A DNA stretch of 64,000 nt, taken from contig NZ_RJUE01000060.1 in NCBI RefSeq assembly GCF_024343735.1, positions 248,001 through 312,000 of the forward strand. The letters run 5' to 3'. A program made the translations under genes and the position numbers. Origin of the DNA: Lacihabitans sp. CCS-44 (lineage in GTDB: Bacteria > Bacteroidota > Bacteroidia > Cytophagales > Spirosomataceae). Shown here in pieces: positions 18,940-28,888 of the stretch (within the stretch, counting starts at the first letter, position 1; each line of letters opens with the position of its first letter). The notes beneath the pieces are model-generated. The model had not been told where the DNA came from. It saw only the letters and a program-made list of their open reading frames with translations, and ran no database searches.

Positions 18940-18958
18940 TCCTTCCGCAAAACATTTT

Positions 18959-19702
18959 TCACAAAAACCTATCCATCAATTCGCCCTTTTTCTGTCGAGA
19001 GACGGGCAAAAGATCGCCGTTGTGCATTTTTACTGCTCCACCCTCTGACCTCACAAAGGCCTTCAAATGACTCAGGTTTATTAAATAGGAATGATGAATC
19101 CTGAAAAATCCTTGGTCGGTCAGTAGGTTTTCGTAAGTAATGAGCGGTTTCGAGGTTAGTACTTTTTGACCTGAAATCAGATGGAATTCTGAGTAATTTC
19201 TGACACTGTTGACATAAATAATTTCCTCAAGTTTCACCACCACAAAGCCATCGTTGTTGGGTAGTACTATTTTCCGGATTTGGGTCTGCTCGTAGTTTTC
19301 CAGGAGAATCTTGAAAGGCGTTTGCTGGGCATTGGTTTCGGTTTTTGACTCAAGTATTCGGTCTATGGTCTTTCTCAAATCCGAAGACTTAAATGGCTTT
19401 ACCAAATATCCCACCGCCGAAAACTCAAAGGCTTTGATGGCAAAATGATCAAATGCTGTCACAAAAACCACCGAAAAGTCTTTTGAATCCAGTTTATTGA
19501 GCAAATCAAATCCGGTTCCATCGGGCATTTTGATGTCGAGAAACAGTAGGTCAAATACCGTATTTTGTATCAAATCGAGGCCTTTTTTGCAATTGTCTGC
19601 CTCACCCACCACCTTCGTAATTTCTCCGAAATGGTCTTCTATGGCCCGCTTCAAAAGAAACCGTGCATCCTCTTCGTCGTCGATAATAATGATTTTTAAC
19701 AT
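18959..19702 (-). CDS. LytTR-family response regulator
   Basis: 247 residues. The receiver domain has acidic residues DDEED at 8-12, phospho-acceptor Asp56 in LLFLDIKMP, and the switch Lys in YLVKPF. The C-terminal LytTR DNA-binding domain carries VKLEEIIYVNSVRNYSEFH and the closing GDLLPVSRQKKGELM. It forms a two-component pair with the TPR kinase gene, whose stop codon lies three bases upstream of this start. The nearest divergent target is the exported repeat-protein gene at 21903. Confidence 0.94.
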   Translation of the reverse strand: MLKIIIIDDEEDARFLLKRAIEDHFGEITKVVGEADNCKKGLDLIQNTVFDLLFLDIKMPDGTGFDLLNKLDSKDFSVVFVTAFDHFAIKAFEFSAVGYLVKPFKSSDLRKTIDRILESKTETNAQQTPFKILLENYEQTQIRKIVLPNNDGFVVVKLEEIIYVNSVRNYSEFHLISGQKVLTSKPLITYENLLTDQGFFRIHHSYLINLSHLKAFVRSEGGAVKMHNGDLLPVSRQKKGELMDRFL

Positions 19703-19705
19703 GGC

Positions 19706-21688
19706 CTAATGTTCTAAAATTAGCTTTACTTCTGTGCCTTCAACTTGCCCATTTTGGCCTTTTAACTCTTTAATTTGAAGGACACCACTTTTCCCTAAAC
19801 GATTCTTTATCAATTCCATAGCCTTAGATTTGTGGTTTGTATTTTTCTTGCCTGAATAGTACCCGACTCCGCTGTCTTTTACACTTATTTCAAGACTAGC
19901 GTTTGATAATGTTTCAACTTTTACCTCAATTTTGCCTCTCTCATTTTTAGGTAAAATACCGTGCAGAAGTGCATTTTCTACCAATGGCTGTACTATGAAA
20001 GATGGAATGTTATAGTCACCATTTCTGACTTCCTCACTCAGCCATATTTCATAATCAAACTTATCGCCCAGCCGTCTTTTTTCAAGTGAAAGGTAGGCTT
20101 CAATGAAATCCATTTCTTCATAAACTGGAATCTGTGTCCTGCCCGTTTTTTCCAAAATATCCCGCATCAGTTGGGCAAAATCGGCTATGAAATCATTGGC
20201 AATGTGGGTTTTACCTTCTACATAAAGTCTTTGAATAGAATTTAAAGAATTAAACAAAAAATGTGGGTTAAGCTGTGCCCTTAAAAGTCGCTGTTTCATT
20301 TCTGCAGCCTCTTTTACGTTTTTAAGTTTTCGTTGTTTATTCCAAAAATAAAAACCTCCCAAAAGCGAAAAAATACCCAAGGCAGCAGCCAAAATAAGAT
20401 AGTTTTTTTGTTTGAGTTGAGCTTCTTTGGTTTGATTTTGAAGGGTGAGTACTTCTATTTCTTTTTGTTTTTTCTCAGTCTCGTATTTGGTTTGTAATTC
20501 TGAGATTTTGGTAGTGGTATTGGTGGTATAAAGACTGTCTTTAGCAGCCATTTGAGCTTTTTGGTATTCCAGGGCTTTCGCAAAATCTTTCTCTTTGGTG
20601 TATGCTTCTTGTAAAATATTGTACAGATTGGGCAAGTCCTTTTCGTTGCTTAGTTTCTTCGACATTTCCAGAGCTAAATTGGCCAATTCAATGGCCTTTG
20701 AGGTCTCATTCAATTCCAAATGATTTCTGGCCAAAGATGTCGTAACCTGCATTTTCAAGAGTTTCGAATTGGAAAGCTCCGCATTTTTCAAGGCTTCCTG
20801 CAGGTAAACGTTAGCCCCCTTGAAGTTTTTAACGGCATTTTCTACGTTGGCCAAATTAGAATACCTCGCCGTAATAGCCGTATAATCTTTCTGTGTTTTG
20901 GCCATATTTAGTGCTTCAAGAAAATACTTTTTGGAGGCTGAATAGGCCTTTCTGTTTTGTATAGAATTCTCAACCCGCAACAGGTTTATAATTCCCAAAT
21001 TGGCTAAAGCCACTCCCAATCGATATTGATCGTTGATTTTTGATGATAAATTTTTTGCCGAAAAAAAGCTTTTTTCTGCCTGATCCAGTTGCTTAAAATG
21101 CATTTGAATATTGCCCAAAATTATGCTGGAAGCCAACTCTATCTGAGGCAAATTGTACTGATTGGCCATTTTCAAGGCTTTCAGAGCATTTTGCGTAGAT
21201 AACTCATAATCAGACATTTCAAAGTTTACAATGGCAATACTGTTAAGCTGTGCGGCCACTATTTGATTGAGCTTCTTTGGATCCGAAGTGCCATAATGTT
21301 TTTCAGCAAAAGTTATGGCTTTTTGATAATTGGCAATGGCTTCTTTAAAGTTTCCGGTTTTGCGGTAATATCCTCCAAATGAAGTATGAATAAAGGATAG
21401 GAATTTGGTGTCGCTTCGTTTTTGAAAATCTTTGTAAACTGTATTTAGAACTTTAAACGAACTATCAGGATAAGAACGCATGTTGGAATTTGCCAGAAAA
21501 AACTGGAAAAGCCCTTGATTTTCGCTACTTCTTTGCCCCAAATCCAGAGCTACTTTGGCGTATTTTCTTACAGAATCTTGTTGCCCGGCTAAGTAAAAAT
21601 TCTCGCACTTGTCCAACAACATGGACTGGCTTTGAGCCAAAGTCACACTGGTTGTAAGGACAAAAACAAAGATTAAAAAGCCTTTCAT
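19706..21688 (-). CDS. TPR-containing sensor histidine kinase (LytS-like His_kinase family)
   Basis: 660 residues. A signal peptide (ends TLAQS) is followed by a periplasmic array of tetratricopeptide-like helices (about 40-390), a coiled coil, one membrane segment (LILAAALGIFSLLGGFYFW, about residue 430) and the cytoplasmic kinase. The histidine motif is LNPHFLFNSLNSIQRL, typical of the PF06580 kinases that pair with LytTR regulators. The ATPase N-box is FIVQPLVENALLHG, with a later GVGYYSG. The signal is unknown. It is co-transcribed with the regulator gene at 18959, and its start faces the surface-protein gene 214 bases away. Confidence 0.93.
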   Translation of the reverse strand: MKGFLIFVFVLTTSVTLAQSQSMLLDKCENFYLAGQQDSVRKYAKVALDLGQRSSENQGLFQFFLANSNMRSYPDSSFKVLNTVYKDFQKRSDTKFLSFIHTSFGGYYRKTGNFKEAIANYQKAITFAEKHYGTSDPKKLNQIVAAQLNSIAIVNFEMSDYELSTQNALKALKMANQYNLPQIELASSIILGNIQMHFKQLDQAEKSFFSAKNLSSKINDQYRLGVALANLGIINLLRVENSIQNRKAYSASKKYFLEALNMAKTQKDYTAITARYSNLANVENAVKNFKGANVYLQEALKNAELSNSKLLKMQVTTSLARNHLELNETSKAIELANLALEMSKKLSNEKDLPNLYNILQEAYTKEKDFAKALEYQKAQMAAKDSLYTTNTTTKISELQTKYETEKKQKEIEVLTLQNQTKEAQLKQKNYLILAAALGIFSLLGGFYFWNKQRKLKNVKEAAEMKQRLLRAQLNPHFLFNSLNSIQRLYVEGKTHIANDFIADFAQLMRDILEKTGRTQIPVYEEMDFIEAYLSLEKRRLGDKFDYEIWLSEEVRNGDYNIPSFIVQPLVENALLHGILPKNERGKIEVKVETLSNASLEISVKDSGVGYYSGKKNTNHKSKAMELIKNRLGKSGVLQIKELKGQNGQVEGTEVKLILEH

Positions 21689-21902
21689 TCGAAATTAAAA
21701 TAACAAAATTTACCCTAAAGTAGCCCCCTTTTTTTTACAATTCCAAACTAGCAAATTTTGAAAAATTCGGGCATTTACCACTGGATAAGAAAATCTTACA
21801 ATTGGTACAGCCAACAATGCTTCTTGATAATTGAAGAATTTTTAATTTTTTTTTCGAATCAATTTTGCTTCCGTTTAAAAGTAAAAATTCAACAAAATAC
21901 AT

Positions 21903-23069
21903 ATGAAAATATTAAGAATTATTGGAGCAGGGCTCATTCTGGTAAACTTTGGTTCTTTTGCACAGTCGGTCAGCATAAATCCCCAAAGTTTGGATTTACC
22001 TAAGGTTACCAATCTGCCTGGATGTGCAGTGGCAGATTACGGTAAAGTAGTATTTCTAACCTCCAACAACAAAGCACATGTTTGTAGCGGCAGCGGTTGG
22101 GTAGCCGTTGAAACTTCGACGGGAGGAGGTGGATCATTGACCTTGCCTTACAGCGGAAGTGGGGCTTTCTCGGCTGCAGGTCTATCTGTCTTTAATACAG
22201 CGGGAGGTCTAAACTCTGCTGGTATTCAGGGAATGACTATGTCAGCCCTAAATGGAGCAAACGGGGTTTTAGGAAGTGCCTTTGAAACCGCTCCATCTGG
22301 AAATACTGCGGGTGTAGCTGGTATAAACAACTCATTGAATGCCAATGGTTATGGGGTTTATGGCAAGCAAGACGGCGGCGGTGCGGGCGTCTATGGCACA
22401 ACCAACATCGGAAAAGGGGTCTATGGCCACACCGCCAGCAGCGGTGATGCGGTGTATGGTTTGGCTAATAATATAAATGCCCGGGCCGGGGTATTTGAAA
22501 ATACGGTAGCAGGTGGTTTAGCTTTGAGAACTGCGGGTACGCTAAGATTTGAAGGACAAAATGCTGCCGCCGGAAGGTTTTTAAGATCGGGAGACAATTT
22601 AGGAACGGCTTCCTGGTCAAATATTACCCGTACTGAGGTTATAAAAATCCCCGCTGCCGCATTCGTAGCCCATATATCTACCAATTCAATAACCCATGAT
22701 AACCAAGGAATTGTATTCACTGGCTCCTCGGGATCTGGCTCAGTTCATGCACCCTTGACGCTCCCAAATGGTGCTACTGTAACACAAATATTGTTTTATT
22801 ATATAGATGGAGATGCCACTTTAGGAATGACATCATGGGCCATCCAAAAATTTGATCATACTGTGGTTCCACAGGCATATTCCAATATATTTTCAGGGAC
22901 AATACCCAATGTAAATGACCCTTTCGGTATACGAACACAAGGTGTAAATTCAACGATAGTAATAGACAACACCATAAACTTTTACAGATTGGTTTTTGCC
23001 ATGCCTTTTGATGCTGATTTGAAATTTTTGGGTGCAGAAGTAAGATACAATTATCAGGTAAACAATTGA
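21903..23069 (+). CDS. exported tail-fibre-like repeat protein
   Basis: 388 residues with a signal peptide (ending FGSFAQS). An N-terminal module (GKVVFLTSNNKAHVCSGSGW) resembles the start of Bacteroidota fibre-like surface proteins. The middle consists of short glycine-rich repeats of GVYG form (YGVYGKQDGGGAGVYG, GKGVYGHTAS, DAVYGLAN), as in phage and cell-surface fibres. The final 140 residues are a beta-rich domain (HAPLTLPNGATVTQILFYY) that also occurs at the end of the protein at 38102. No enzyme motif and no T9SS C-terminal signature are visible. It is divergent from the kinase at 19706 and six bases upstream of a LytTR-only gene, so it is probably a regulated surface component. Confidence 0.8.
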   Translation: MKILRIIGAGLILVNFGSFAQSVSINPQSLDLPKVTNLPGCAVADYGKVVFLTSNNKAHVCSGSGWVAVETSTGGGGSLTLPYSGSGAFSAAGLSVFNTAGGLNSAGIQGMTMSALNGANGVLGSAFETAPSGNTAGVAGINNSLNANGYGVYGKQDGGGAGVYGTTNIGKGVYGHTASSGDAVYGLANNINARAGVFENTVAGGLALRTAGTLRFEGQNAAAGRFLRSGDNLGTASWSNITRTEVIKIPAAAFVAHISTNSITHDNQGIVFTGSSGSGSVHAPLTLPNGATVTQILFYYIDGDATLGMTSWAIQKFDHTVVPQAYSNIFSGTIPNVNDPFGIRTQGVNSTIVIDNTINFYRLVFAMPFDADLKFLGAEVRYNYQVNN

Positions 23070-23075
23070 TTAGCG

Positions 23076-23402
23076 ATGATTACACAGGTTCTTAAAATAG
23101 ACAGAAAACAGAGTGTATTTTCTAAGGATGTGGTGTTTCTTAGAGCAAATATCAATTACACTGAGATACACCTAAAGTGTGGTAAAAAGTATGTGCTGGC
23201 CAAAACGTTAAAGGAATTTTATAAGGAGTTCGAGCAATTTGGATTCTTTCGAATAAACCGGTCCATCGTGGTAAATATGAAATATATAACCAATACCGAC
23301 GCTCAATATCAGAGCTTAAAACTTAAAAACCAACTCAGTTTGAATATATCCAGAAGAAGAAGGGACGATTTTAAGGAATCACTAGGACGGCTCAATAAGT
23401 GA
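23076..23402 (+). CDS. stand-alone LytTR DNA-binding protein
   Basis: 108 residues made up entirely of a LytTR domain: KDVVFLRANINYTEIHL, GFFRINRSIVVNMKYI and the closing LSLNISRRRRDDFKESL. There is no receiver, so activity cannot depend on phosphorylation of this protein. The start lies six bases after the stop of the fibre-like gene, which implies co-translation and feedback or cross-regulation with the nearby LytTR response regulator. A terminator follows 40 bases downstream. A similar solo LytTR gene lies at 37770 beside a related surface protein. Confidence 0.88.
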   Translation: MITQVLKIDRKQSVFSKDVVFLRANINYTEIHLKCGKKYVLAKTLKEFYKEFEQFGFFRINRSIVVNMKYITNTDAQYQSLKLKNQLSLNISRRRRDDFKESLGRLNK

Positions 23403-23441
23403 ATTAACAGGGAAGATTTCGTAATGGAAATTTCAATAAAT

Positions 23442-23475
23442 ACCAAGGTAAAAATTTTGCCTTGGTTATTTTTTT
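23442..23475 (+). terminator. rho-independent terminator
   Basis: Stem ACCAAGGTAA/TTGCCTTGGT (23442-23451 with 23457-23466, one wobble pair, extendable inward), followed by TATTTTTTTA. It ends the fibre-protein/LytTR unit. Confidence 0.75.
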
Positions 23476-23543
23476 AGCCCTCGAAACGAGATCTTCAATT
23501 AAAGTTTACAAAATAGTAATTCCTATTAATGTCTAAGATTTGT

Positions 23544-23551
23544 TACTTTTG
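23544..23551 (+). promoter_or_regulatory. candidate -7 promoter element for the LysE-type gene
   Basis: TACTTTTG matches TAnnTTTG, about 58 bases before the ATG at 23610. No clear -33 element. Confidence 0.3.
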
Positions 23552-23609
23552 AGCCAACTTGAGAGAAAAATTTAAGAGCGAATATTTTCTCTAAAACAAA
23601 AATACACGA

Positions 23610-24230
23610 ATGTTAAACGCAATTCTTACTGGAGTCTCTATCGGTTTAGGCTTAGCTGTTTCTGTTGGGCCCTATTTTCTTTTTCTTGTAAATACCAGTA
23701 TCTCCGAGGGGAAATCCTCTGCGAGTTATCTTGCTACAGGTGTGGCTATAAACGATTTGGTATTTCTCAGTGTTGCATTCTTGAGTGTCAATTTTTTAAT
23801 GCAAAACATGTCTTTTATTGAAAATGCGAAAGGCTATGCCGGTTTCTTTATACTTGCATATGGCGTTTATACAATCCAGAAAAAACCGGCGGTAAAATCC
23901 GAAAAACCAGTAAAACTAAACCCTAAAGAAAAACTACAAAATATACTTAAAGGCTTTGTATTTAATGGATTAAATCCGAGTGTATTTGTTTTTTGGTTTG
24001 CTACGGTAGGTATTTTAATTAGCAAAACAAACTTCAATAGAAACCAAACCTTGGCAGTTTTTCTGAGCATAGTTGCCACCACCTACAGCAGCGATCTCAT
24101 CAAAATTCGTCTTGCAGAATTCTTTTCACATTATTTCACCGAAATTGTGATAAAAAAAGTGAACCAAGTGGTCGGCTCTTTCTTGATTTTGGGGGCTTGT
24201 TATCTGTTGGTGATGGCTTTTGCTTTTTGA
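23610..24230 (+). CDS. LysE/RhtB-family amino-acid exporter-like membrane protein
   Basis: 206 residues with about six hydrophobic segments. The LysE-family opening is present (ILTGVSIGLGLAVSVGPYFLFLV, with the conserved GP), as is the mid-protein GFVFNGLNPSVFVFWFATVG that corresponds to the family's N-P motif. Members export amino acids or related small metabolites across the inner membrane; the substrate cannot be predicted. It is a single gene after a terminator. Its stop is five bases from the convergent end of uvrA. Confidence 0.85.
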   Translation: MLNAILTGVSIGLGLAVSVGPYFLFLVNTSISEGKSSASYLATGVAINDLVFLSVAFLSVNFLMQNMSFIENAKGYAGFFILAYGVYTIQKKPAVKSEKPVKLNPKEKLQNILKGFVFNGLNPSVFVFWFATVGILISKTNFNRNQTLAVFLSIVATTYSSDLIKIRLAEFFSHYFTEIVIKKVNQVVGSFLILGACYLLVMAFAF

Positions 24231-24235
24231 CACCC

Positions 24236-27085
24236 TTACTTCATTCCCAACTCCTTTTTCAAAAAGTATCCAGTGTGGCTGCCCTTAACCTTAGCAACCT
24301 GTTCTGGAGTGCCTTCGGCCACTATATTGCCTCCTTTGTTTCCCCCTTCGGGGCCTATGTCTATTACATGGTCAGAGATTTTTATAACGTCTAGATTATG
24401 TTCAATGATCAATATAGTGTTGCCTTTATCTGCCAATTTCTGAATAACGTCCAAGAGTTTTTTGATGTCTTGAAAATGCAAACCAGTAGTTGGTTCGTCA
24501 AGAATATACAATGTTTTTCCAGTGTCTTTTTTCGAAAGTTCTTCAGAGAGTTTTACCCTTTGGGCCTCGCCACCAGAGAGCGTGGTAGCATGCTGGCCTA
24601 AAGTAATATATCCCAGACCTACATCGTTCAAAATCTGCACTTTACGATTGATTCTAGGTTGCACTTCGAAAAACGGAATCGCCTCCTCCACTGTCATATC
24701 CAATACATCTGAGATAGATTTTCCTTTAAATCTTACTTCTAAGGTCTCTCTGTTGAAACGCTTCCCTTTGCAGGTTTCGCACTCCACATGTACATCGGGC
24801 AAGAAATCCATTTCTATTTTTTTCATGCCAGCTCCCTCACAGGTTTCACAACGGCCGCCTTTAACGTTAAACGAAAAACGACCGGGCTTATAACCTCGGA
24901 TTTTAGATTCAGGGAGCTCGGCATAAAGCGTACGAATATCAGAAAACATGCCTGTATAAGTAGCAGGATTGCTCCGTGGTGTACGGCCTATCGGCGACTG
25001 ATCCACTTCTATCACCTTGTCGATATGCTCCAGCCCTTCCACCTTTTTGTATTCAAGTGGCTCTTTTTTTGCCCTGAAAAAATAGTGATTAAGTATAGGA
25101 AAAAGTGTCTCATGAATTAACGAGGACTTTCCACTACCGCTAACGCCAGTCACACTGGTAATTTTTCCGAGAGGCAATTTAAGGTTTACATTTTTCAAAT
25201 TATGCCCAACAGCACCCTTAACAACCAAAAAATTTCCATTGCCCTCACGTCGTTTCTTCGGAACCTCTATTTGAACCCTATCGCTGAGATAATCCGCCGT
25301 AATGCCACCTTTTTCTATGAATTCTTTTGGTGTACCATAGCTCACTACCTTGCCTCCATGCCGACCAGCCCCTGGACCAATGTCCAAAATATAATCCGAC
25401 TCCAACATCATGTCTTTGTCGTGTTCTACTACCAAAACGGTGTTACCAAGATCACGAAGGTCTTTGAGAGCCGTGATTAGCTTTACGTTATCTCGCTGGT
25501 GCAAACCTATACTCGGCTCATCCATGATGTAAAGTACACCTACCAACTGCGTACCTATTTGTGTGGCCAATCTGATACGTTGTGCCTCGCCACCCGAAAG
25601 CGTTTTGAGCGGTCGGTTTAAGGTCAGATAGTCGAGTCCAATTCCAAAAAGAAAACCGATTCGTTTTTTGATTTCTTTCAGGATTTCTGTTGCAATTACA
25701 TTCTGACGATCATTCAACCTATTTTCCAAAGAGCCAAACCATTCTGCCAAATCAGCAATATCCATGTCGGAAAGCTGGGCGATGTTTTTATCATCAATCA
25801 AGAAGTGTAACGACTCCTTTCTCAGTCTTTGTCCGTTACAATCTGGACATTTTTTGATGAGCATAAAGTCTTTTATCCAATCTTGAATCTTGTCCGAGTC
25901 AGAATCCTGCTGTTTTTTGAGAAAATTCATGATTCCCTCAAAATTGGTGTTCCAGTCTGTTCCAGGATATTTTTTAGAAGGAACCGCAACTGGCTCTTCA
26001 CTTCCGTAAAGTATGGTCTTAAGTGCCTCCTCGGGTATTTTCTCTATCGGAACACTGATGGAAGACTTGTAACTTTTAAGAATTATTTCTATCTGCTTGA
26101 AAATCCACAAGTCACGATATTCTCCCAAAGGAGCTATTCCTCCACGAGTAATGGACAGTGTTCGGTCTGGAATGATTGACTCTTCGGTGATTTCCTCCAC
26201 TGCACCCATACCGTTGCAGGTCGGACACGCTCCGTAAGGCGAATTGAATGAGAATGAATTAGGAGAAGGGTCCTCATAACTTATACCAGCTTCGGGGTCA
26301 GTGAGGTTTTGTGAAAGATACTGCACATTGCCTTTTTCGTCTAACAAAAGTACAGACCCTTTCCCGAGTTTTAAAGCAGTACCCACCGACTGACTGATTC
26401 GGAATCTATCCTCTGTTTTGGGAATTACACGATCCACCACTATCTCTATATCATGAATTTTGTATCTATCGAGCTGCATTTTAGGTGAAACGTCTAGCAC
26501 CTCATTGTCTACCCTTACTTTCTGATAGCCCATTTTTGATATTTGTACAAAAAGCTCGCGGTAGTGGCCTTTTCTACCTTTAACCAATGGAGCTAAAATA
26601 CTCACTTTTTTTCCAGTATATTGGTCAAATATCTGTTCAATGATCTGATCCTGAGTTTGTTTCACCATTGGTTTGCCTGTGACATAGCTGTAAGCGATAC
26701 CTACTCTGGCAAACAAAAGACGGAGGAAATCGTAAATTTCGGTAGTCGTACCGACCGTAGAACGAGGGTTTTTTGAGGTAGTTTTTTGCTCAATACTGAT
26801 AACTGGCGAAAGTCCGTTGATCTTGTCTACATCGGGACGTTCCATATCACCGATAAAACTACGGGCATAGGCTGAAAAACTCTCCATGTAGCGACGTTGG
26901 CCCTCGGCGTAAATCGTATCAAACGCTAATGATGACTTTCCACTGCCGCTGATGCCAGTGATAACCACCAATTTATTACGAGGAATTACTACATCAATGT
27001 TTTTGAGGTTGTGTTCTCGAGCACCGAAAACCTCTATTTGTTCGTGTCCTGTAAGCTCTACGTCGTTGAGTTTTTTGTCTACCAC
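24236..27085 (-). CDS. uvrA: UvrABC excinuclease subunit A
   Basis: Nucleotide-excision-repair ATPase that finds damaged DNA and loads UvrB. Both ABC modules are complete: Walker [10 protein letters not shown] and GVSGSGKSS, and two LSGGEAQR signatures. The zinc-binding Cys clusters are present ([32 protein letters not shown]). The frame is open back to a TTG at 27217, but the first 44 residues are unlike UvrA and would overlap the toxin gene. I therefore place the start at the GTG at 27085, giving 949 residues, the family length. Candidate promoter elements lie just upstream of that start, which supports the choice. Confidence 0.95.
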   Translation of the reverse strand: MVDKKLNDVELTGHEQIEVFGAREHNLKNIDVVIPRNKLVVITGISGSGKSSLAFDTIYAEGQRRYMESFSAYARSFIGDMERPDVDKINGLSPVISIEQKTTSKNPRSTVGTTTEIYDFLRLLFARVGIAYSYVTGKPMVKQTQDQIIEQIFDQYTGKKVSILAPLVKGRKGHYRELFVQISKMGYQKVRVDNEVLDVSPKMQLDRYKIHDIEIVVDRVIPKTEDRFRISQSVGTALKLGKGSVLLLDEKGNVQYLSQNLTDPEAGISYEDPSPNSFSFNSPYGACPTCNGMGAVEEITEESIIPDRTLSITRGGIAPLGEYRDLWIFKQIEIILKSYKSSISVPIEKIPEEALKTILYGSEEPVAVPSKKYPGTDWNTNFEGIMNFLKKQQDSDSDKIQDWIKDFMLIKKCPDCNGQRLRKESLHFLIDDKNIAQLSDMDIADLAEWFGSLENRLNDRQNVIATEILKEIKKRIGFLFGIGLDYLTLNRPLKTLSGGEAQRIRLATQIGTQLVGVLYIMDEPSIGLHQRDNVKLITALKDLRDLGNTVLVVEHDKDMMLESDYILDIGPGAGRHGGKVVSYGTPKEFIEKGGITADYLSDRVQIEVPKKRREGNGNFLVVKGAVGHNLKNVNLKLPLGKITSVTGVSGSGKSSLIHETLFPILNHYFFRAKKEPLEYKKVEGLEHIDKVIEVDQSPIGRTPRSNPATYTGMFSDIRTLYAELPESKIRGYKPGRFSFNVKGGRCETCEGAGMKKIEMDFLPDVHVECETCKGKRFNRETLEVRFKGKSISDVLDMTVEEAIPFFEVQPRINRKVQILNDVGLGYITLGQHATTLSGGEAQRVKLSEELSKKDTGKTLYILDEPTTGLHFQDIKKLLDVIQKLADKGNTILIIEHNLDVIKISDHVIDIGPEGGNKGGNIVAEGTPEQVAKVKGSHTGYFLKKELGMK

Positions 27086-27117
27086 CTTAAAGTTTTTGCT
27101 GAAAATTGTAAGAACCT

Positions 27118-27135
27118 CAAAATTAAACAAAAATA
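27118..27135 (-). promoter_or_regulatory. candidate uvrA promoter elements
   Basis: Two overlapping-range matches to TAnnTTTG on the minus strand: TATTTTTG (27128-27135) and TAATTTTG (27118-27125), 33-50 bases before the proposed GTG start. Confidence 0.35.
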
Positions 27136-27197
27136 AGGTATAATGGTTTTTTGGATTTGAAATAAAGGCGGAATTGCTAAAAAAGGTGGAGGATCCG

Positions 27198-27569
27198 TTA
27201 TGGTTGATAAAGTACAAAGGTTAACTCTGTTATCTTTTCAAAATGTTTATCAGCTGAAATTAGAGGAATATTTAGAAAAATTGCTGTTGAAGCAACAATT
27301 GCATCTGGAAGTTTGATGGTGTATTTACGTCTTAATTCAATCACAATATTTTTAATCCCAGCATTCAATTCTATGATCGAACATTCTTCAAGAAAAAAAT
27401 CTAACCTTTCTAATTCGGCGTTTGTTAAACCACTAAATCCCAAAAGCTCCAACTCGTTAATTACAGAAATATAAAACAATTTGTCCTCAAAAAAGCTTCT
27501 AAGTACATCATCACCATTGAGCAGGTAAATAATGATGTTGGTATCAAGTAAGAACTTATTCCCACTCAT
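27198..27569 (-). CDS. PIN-domain toxin (VapC-like ribonuclease)
   Basis: A 123-residue PIN domain. The four expected acidic metal ligands are visible: Asp9 (LLDTNIIIY), Glu39 (VINELELLG), Asp89 (KLPDAIVAS) and Asp107 (ISADKHF). Such proteins cleave RNA, often tRNA, and are silenced by a partner antitoxin. The start overlaps the end of a 55-residue gene on the same strand by 14 bases, the usual toxin-antitoxin layout. The module lies directly upstream of uvrA. Confidence 0.9.
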   Translation of the reverse strand: MSGNKFLLDTNIIIYLLNGDDVLRSFFEDKLFYISVINELELLGFSGLTNAELERLDFFLEECSIIELNAGIKNIVIELRRKYTIKLPDAIVASTAIFLNIPLISADKHFEKITELTFVLYQP

Positions 27570-27723
27570 CCCTCATCTTCTTTTGAATAGCCAAAGGATC
27601 TTCAGCAAACTTTATTTTTCCCACATATTTTTCAAACCTATGTTTTTTTACAGGGGCTGTTTTTAAAGCCAAAAACTTATCTAATTCTTCTTTGGGTGTA
27701 TCTTTTTTTAAAATAAAAGTCAT
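27556..27723 (-). CDS. small antitoxin partner of the PIN toxin
   Basis: A 55-residue protein beginning MTFILKKDTPKEELDKFL and ending AIQKKMRDEWE. The middle KYVGKIKFAEDPLAIQKK resembles the C-terminal toxin-wrapping segment of small VapB-type antitoxins (GKIKxxxD). The N-terminal DNA-binding part is very short. It is upstream of the PIN gene and overlaps it by 14 bases in another frame, so translation is probably coupled. The antitoxin role comes mainly from position and size; the subfamily is not certain. Confidence 0.78.
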   Translation of the reverse strand: MTFILKKDTPKEELDKFLALKTAPVKKHRFEKYVGKIKFAEDPLAIQKKMRDEWE

Positions 27724-27805
27724 AATATTCTTATTTTCTTAGGTAAATCTAACGAGTTTTGTTGATTAAAAAATACAATTTTATCAAAAATTATCTCCTC
27801 TATAT

Positions 27806-28882
27806 TTATTTCTTCAAACCCTTCCTACGCTCTGCCACCATCAAATCTATCACCAAATCGTAACTGCGAGAGCCTTGTTCTTGGCCGTTAGATTTTAAAA
27901 ACAAATCATAAAAAGGACTGACAACATAAACCTGAATAGGGTTTCTGAATTTTTTCCAAACTTGTCTTTCTTTTTCTCTGTCAGCCTTTACAGCTGGACT
28001 CAATTTATCGAAAAGCGTTTTTGAATAGGTACTGTCTATTTCCCAGACTTTATTCAATGCCCTGAAGACTGTGCCATAATAGGCCGAATATTGAAAAACG
28101 GGATCTGGATTATTTTTGCAAGATAAATAGGCCAAATAATTAGCTTCTTCCTCAGACGCAAATCCCAGTTGATGAGCCATTTCGTGCGTTGTAACGTATG
28201 GTACGTCGTAAATCATGTTGTTGGTATTGACATTCGCCTCGCCAGTCGGAAACATATACACTCCGCTGGTACTCATATAGGCCAAAAGATTGCTCCCTTC
28301 TGCTTTCTTGATGGATGGTGTGGTGTAATTTAAAAAGGTATAACGAGCCTCCAAGTTTGCATATCCTATTGGTGCCAACTCAAATATTTTTTCAAAAGTC
28401 TGTTCCTTTAGTTTTGATTCTGAAATCCTTGCTCTGGTGACATTAGCTGAGTCAATCAACACCTTACAAAGTGATATAACCTCTTGATTTTGAATGTTTT
28501 TCGTGTTCAAATTCAAAAGTTTTTCTAAAGGTTTTTTGTGATAGGCCAATCCCCAAGTGAGCATAAAAAACAAATAAACTGGCGAAAGATAGGCAAAGAA
28601 ATTTGTGGCGATTTGCCTTAGCGAAACTTCCTTTTTTCTTATTCTAAAAATGCTTTTTATTATCAAATAAACCAAAAAAGCACTCAAAATATAAACCAAA
28701 ATCAAGCCGATAGAAAAACTAGTCCAGCCTGTTATTATCCTTAGAAAATGCGTAATTATCTTAAAAAAACCTCTAGAATAATAGTATTCTACCCATTCCT
28801 CGTTGGAGGTGATTATTTTAAAAACTATAAATTGTATGGGCAGCAAAATAATGCTGATGATTTTCCAACCGAGGTTTTTCAT
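27806..28882 (-). CDS. DUF3810-family membrane protein with HExxH motif
   Basis: 358 residues with three N-terminal membrane segments (about 8-25, 50-76 and 95-113), then a soluble domain. Residues 233-237 are HEMAH, followed by GFASEEEAN, a zinc metallopeptidase-type HExxH plus a downstream Glu. The architecture matches DUF3810, a family seen in Bacteroidota and Firmicutes. Peptidase activity is inferred from the motif. The gene lies six bases downstream of the Nramp-like transporter gene on the same strand and may be co-transcribed with it. Confidence 0.82.
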   Translation of the reverse strand: MKNLGWKIISIILLPIQFIVFKIITSNEEWVEYYYSRGFFKIITHFLRIITGWTSFSIGLILVYILSAFLVYLIIKSIFRIRKKEVSLRQIATNFFAYLSPVYLFFMLTWGLAYHKKPLEKLLNLNTKNIQNQEVISLCKVLIDSANVTRARISESKLKEQTFEKIFELAPIGYANLEARYTFLNYTTPSIKKAEGSNLLAYMSTSGVYMFPTGEANVNTNNMIYDVPYVTTHEMAHQLGFASEEEANYLAYLSCKNNPDPVFQYSAYYGTVFRALNKVWEIDSTYSKTLFDKLSPAVKADREKERQVWKKFRNPIQVYVVSPFYDLFLKSNGQEQGSRSYDLVIDLMVAERRKGLKK

Positions 28883-28888
28883 GTGTCT

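Noticed and set aside
21903-23069. Possible peptidase S74 or YadA-type trimeric autotransporter
   Set aside because: The fibre repeats are suggestive, but there is no S74 chaperone domain and no YadA anchor at the C-terminus.
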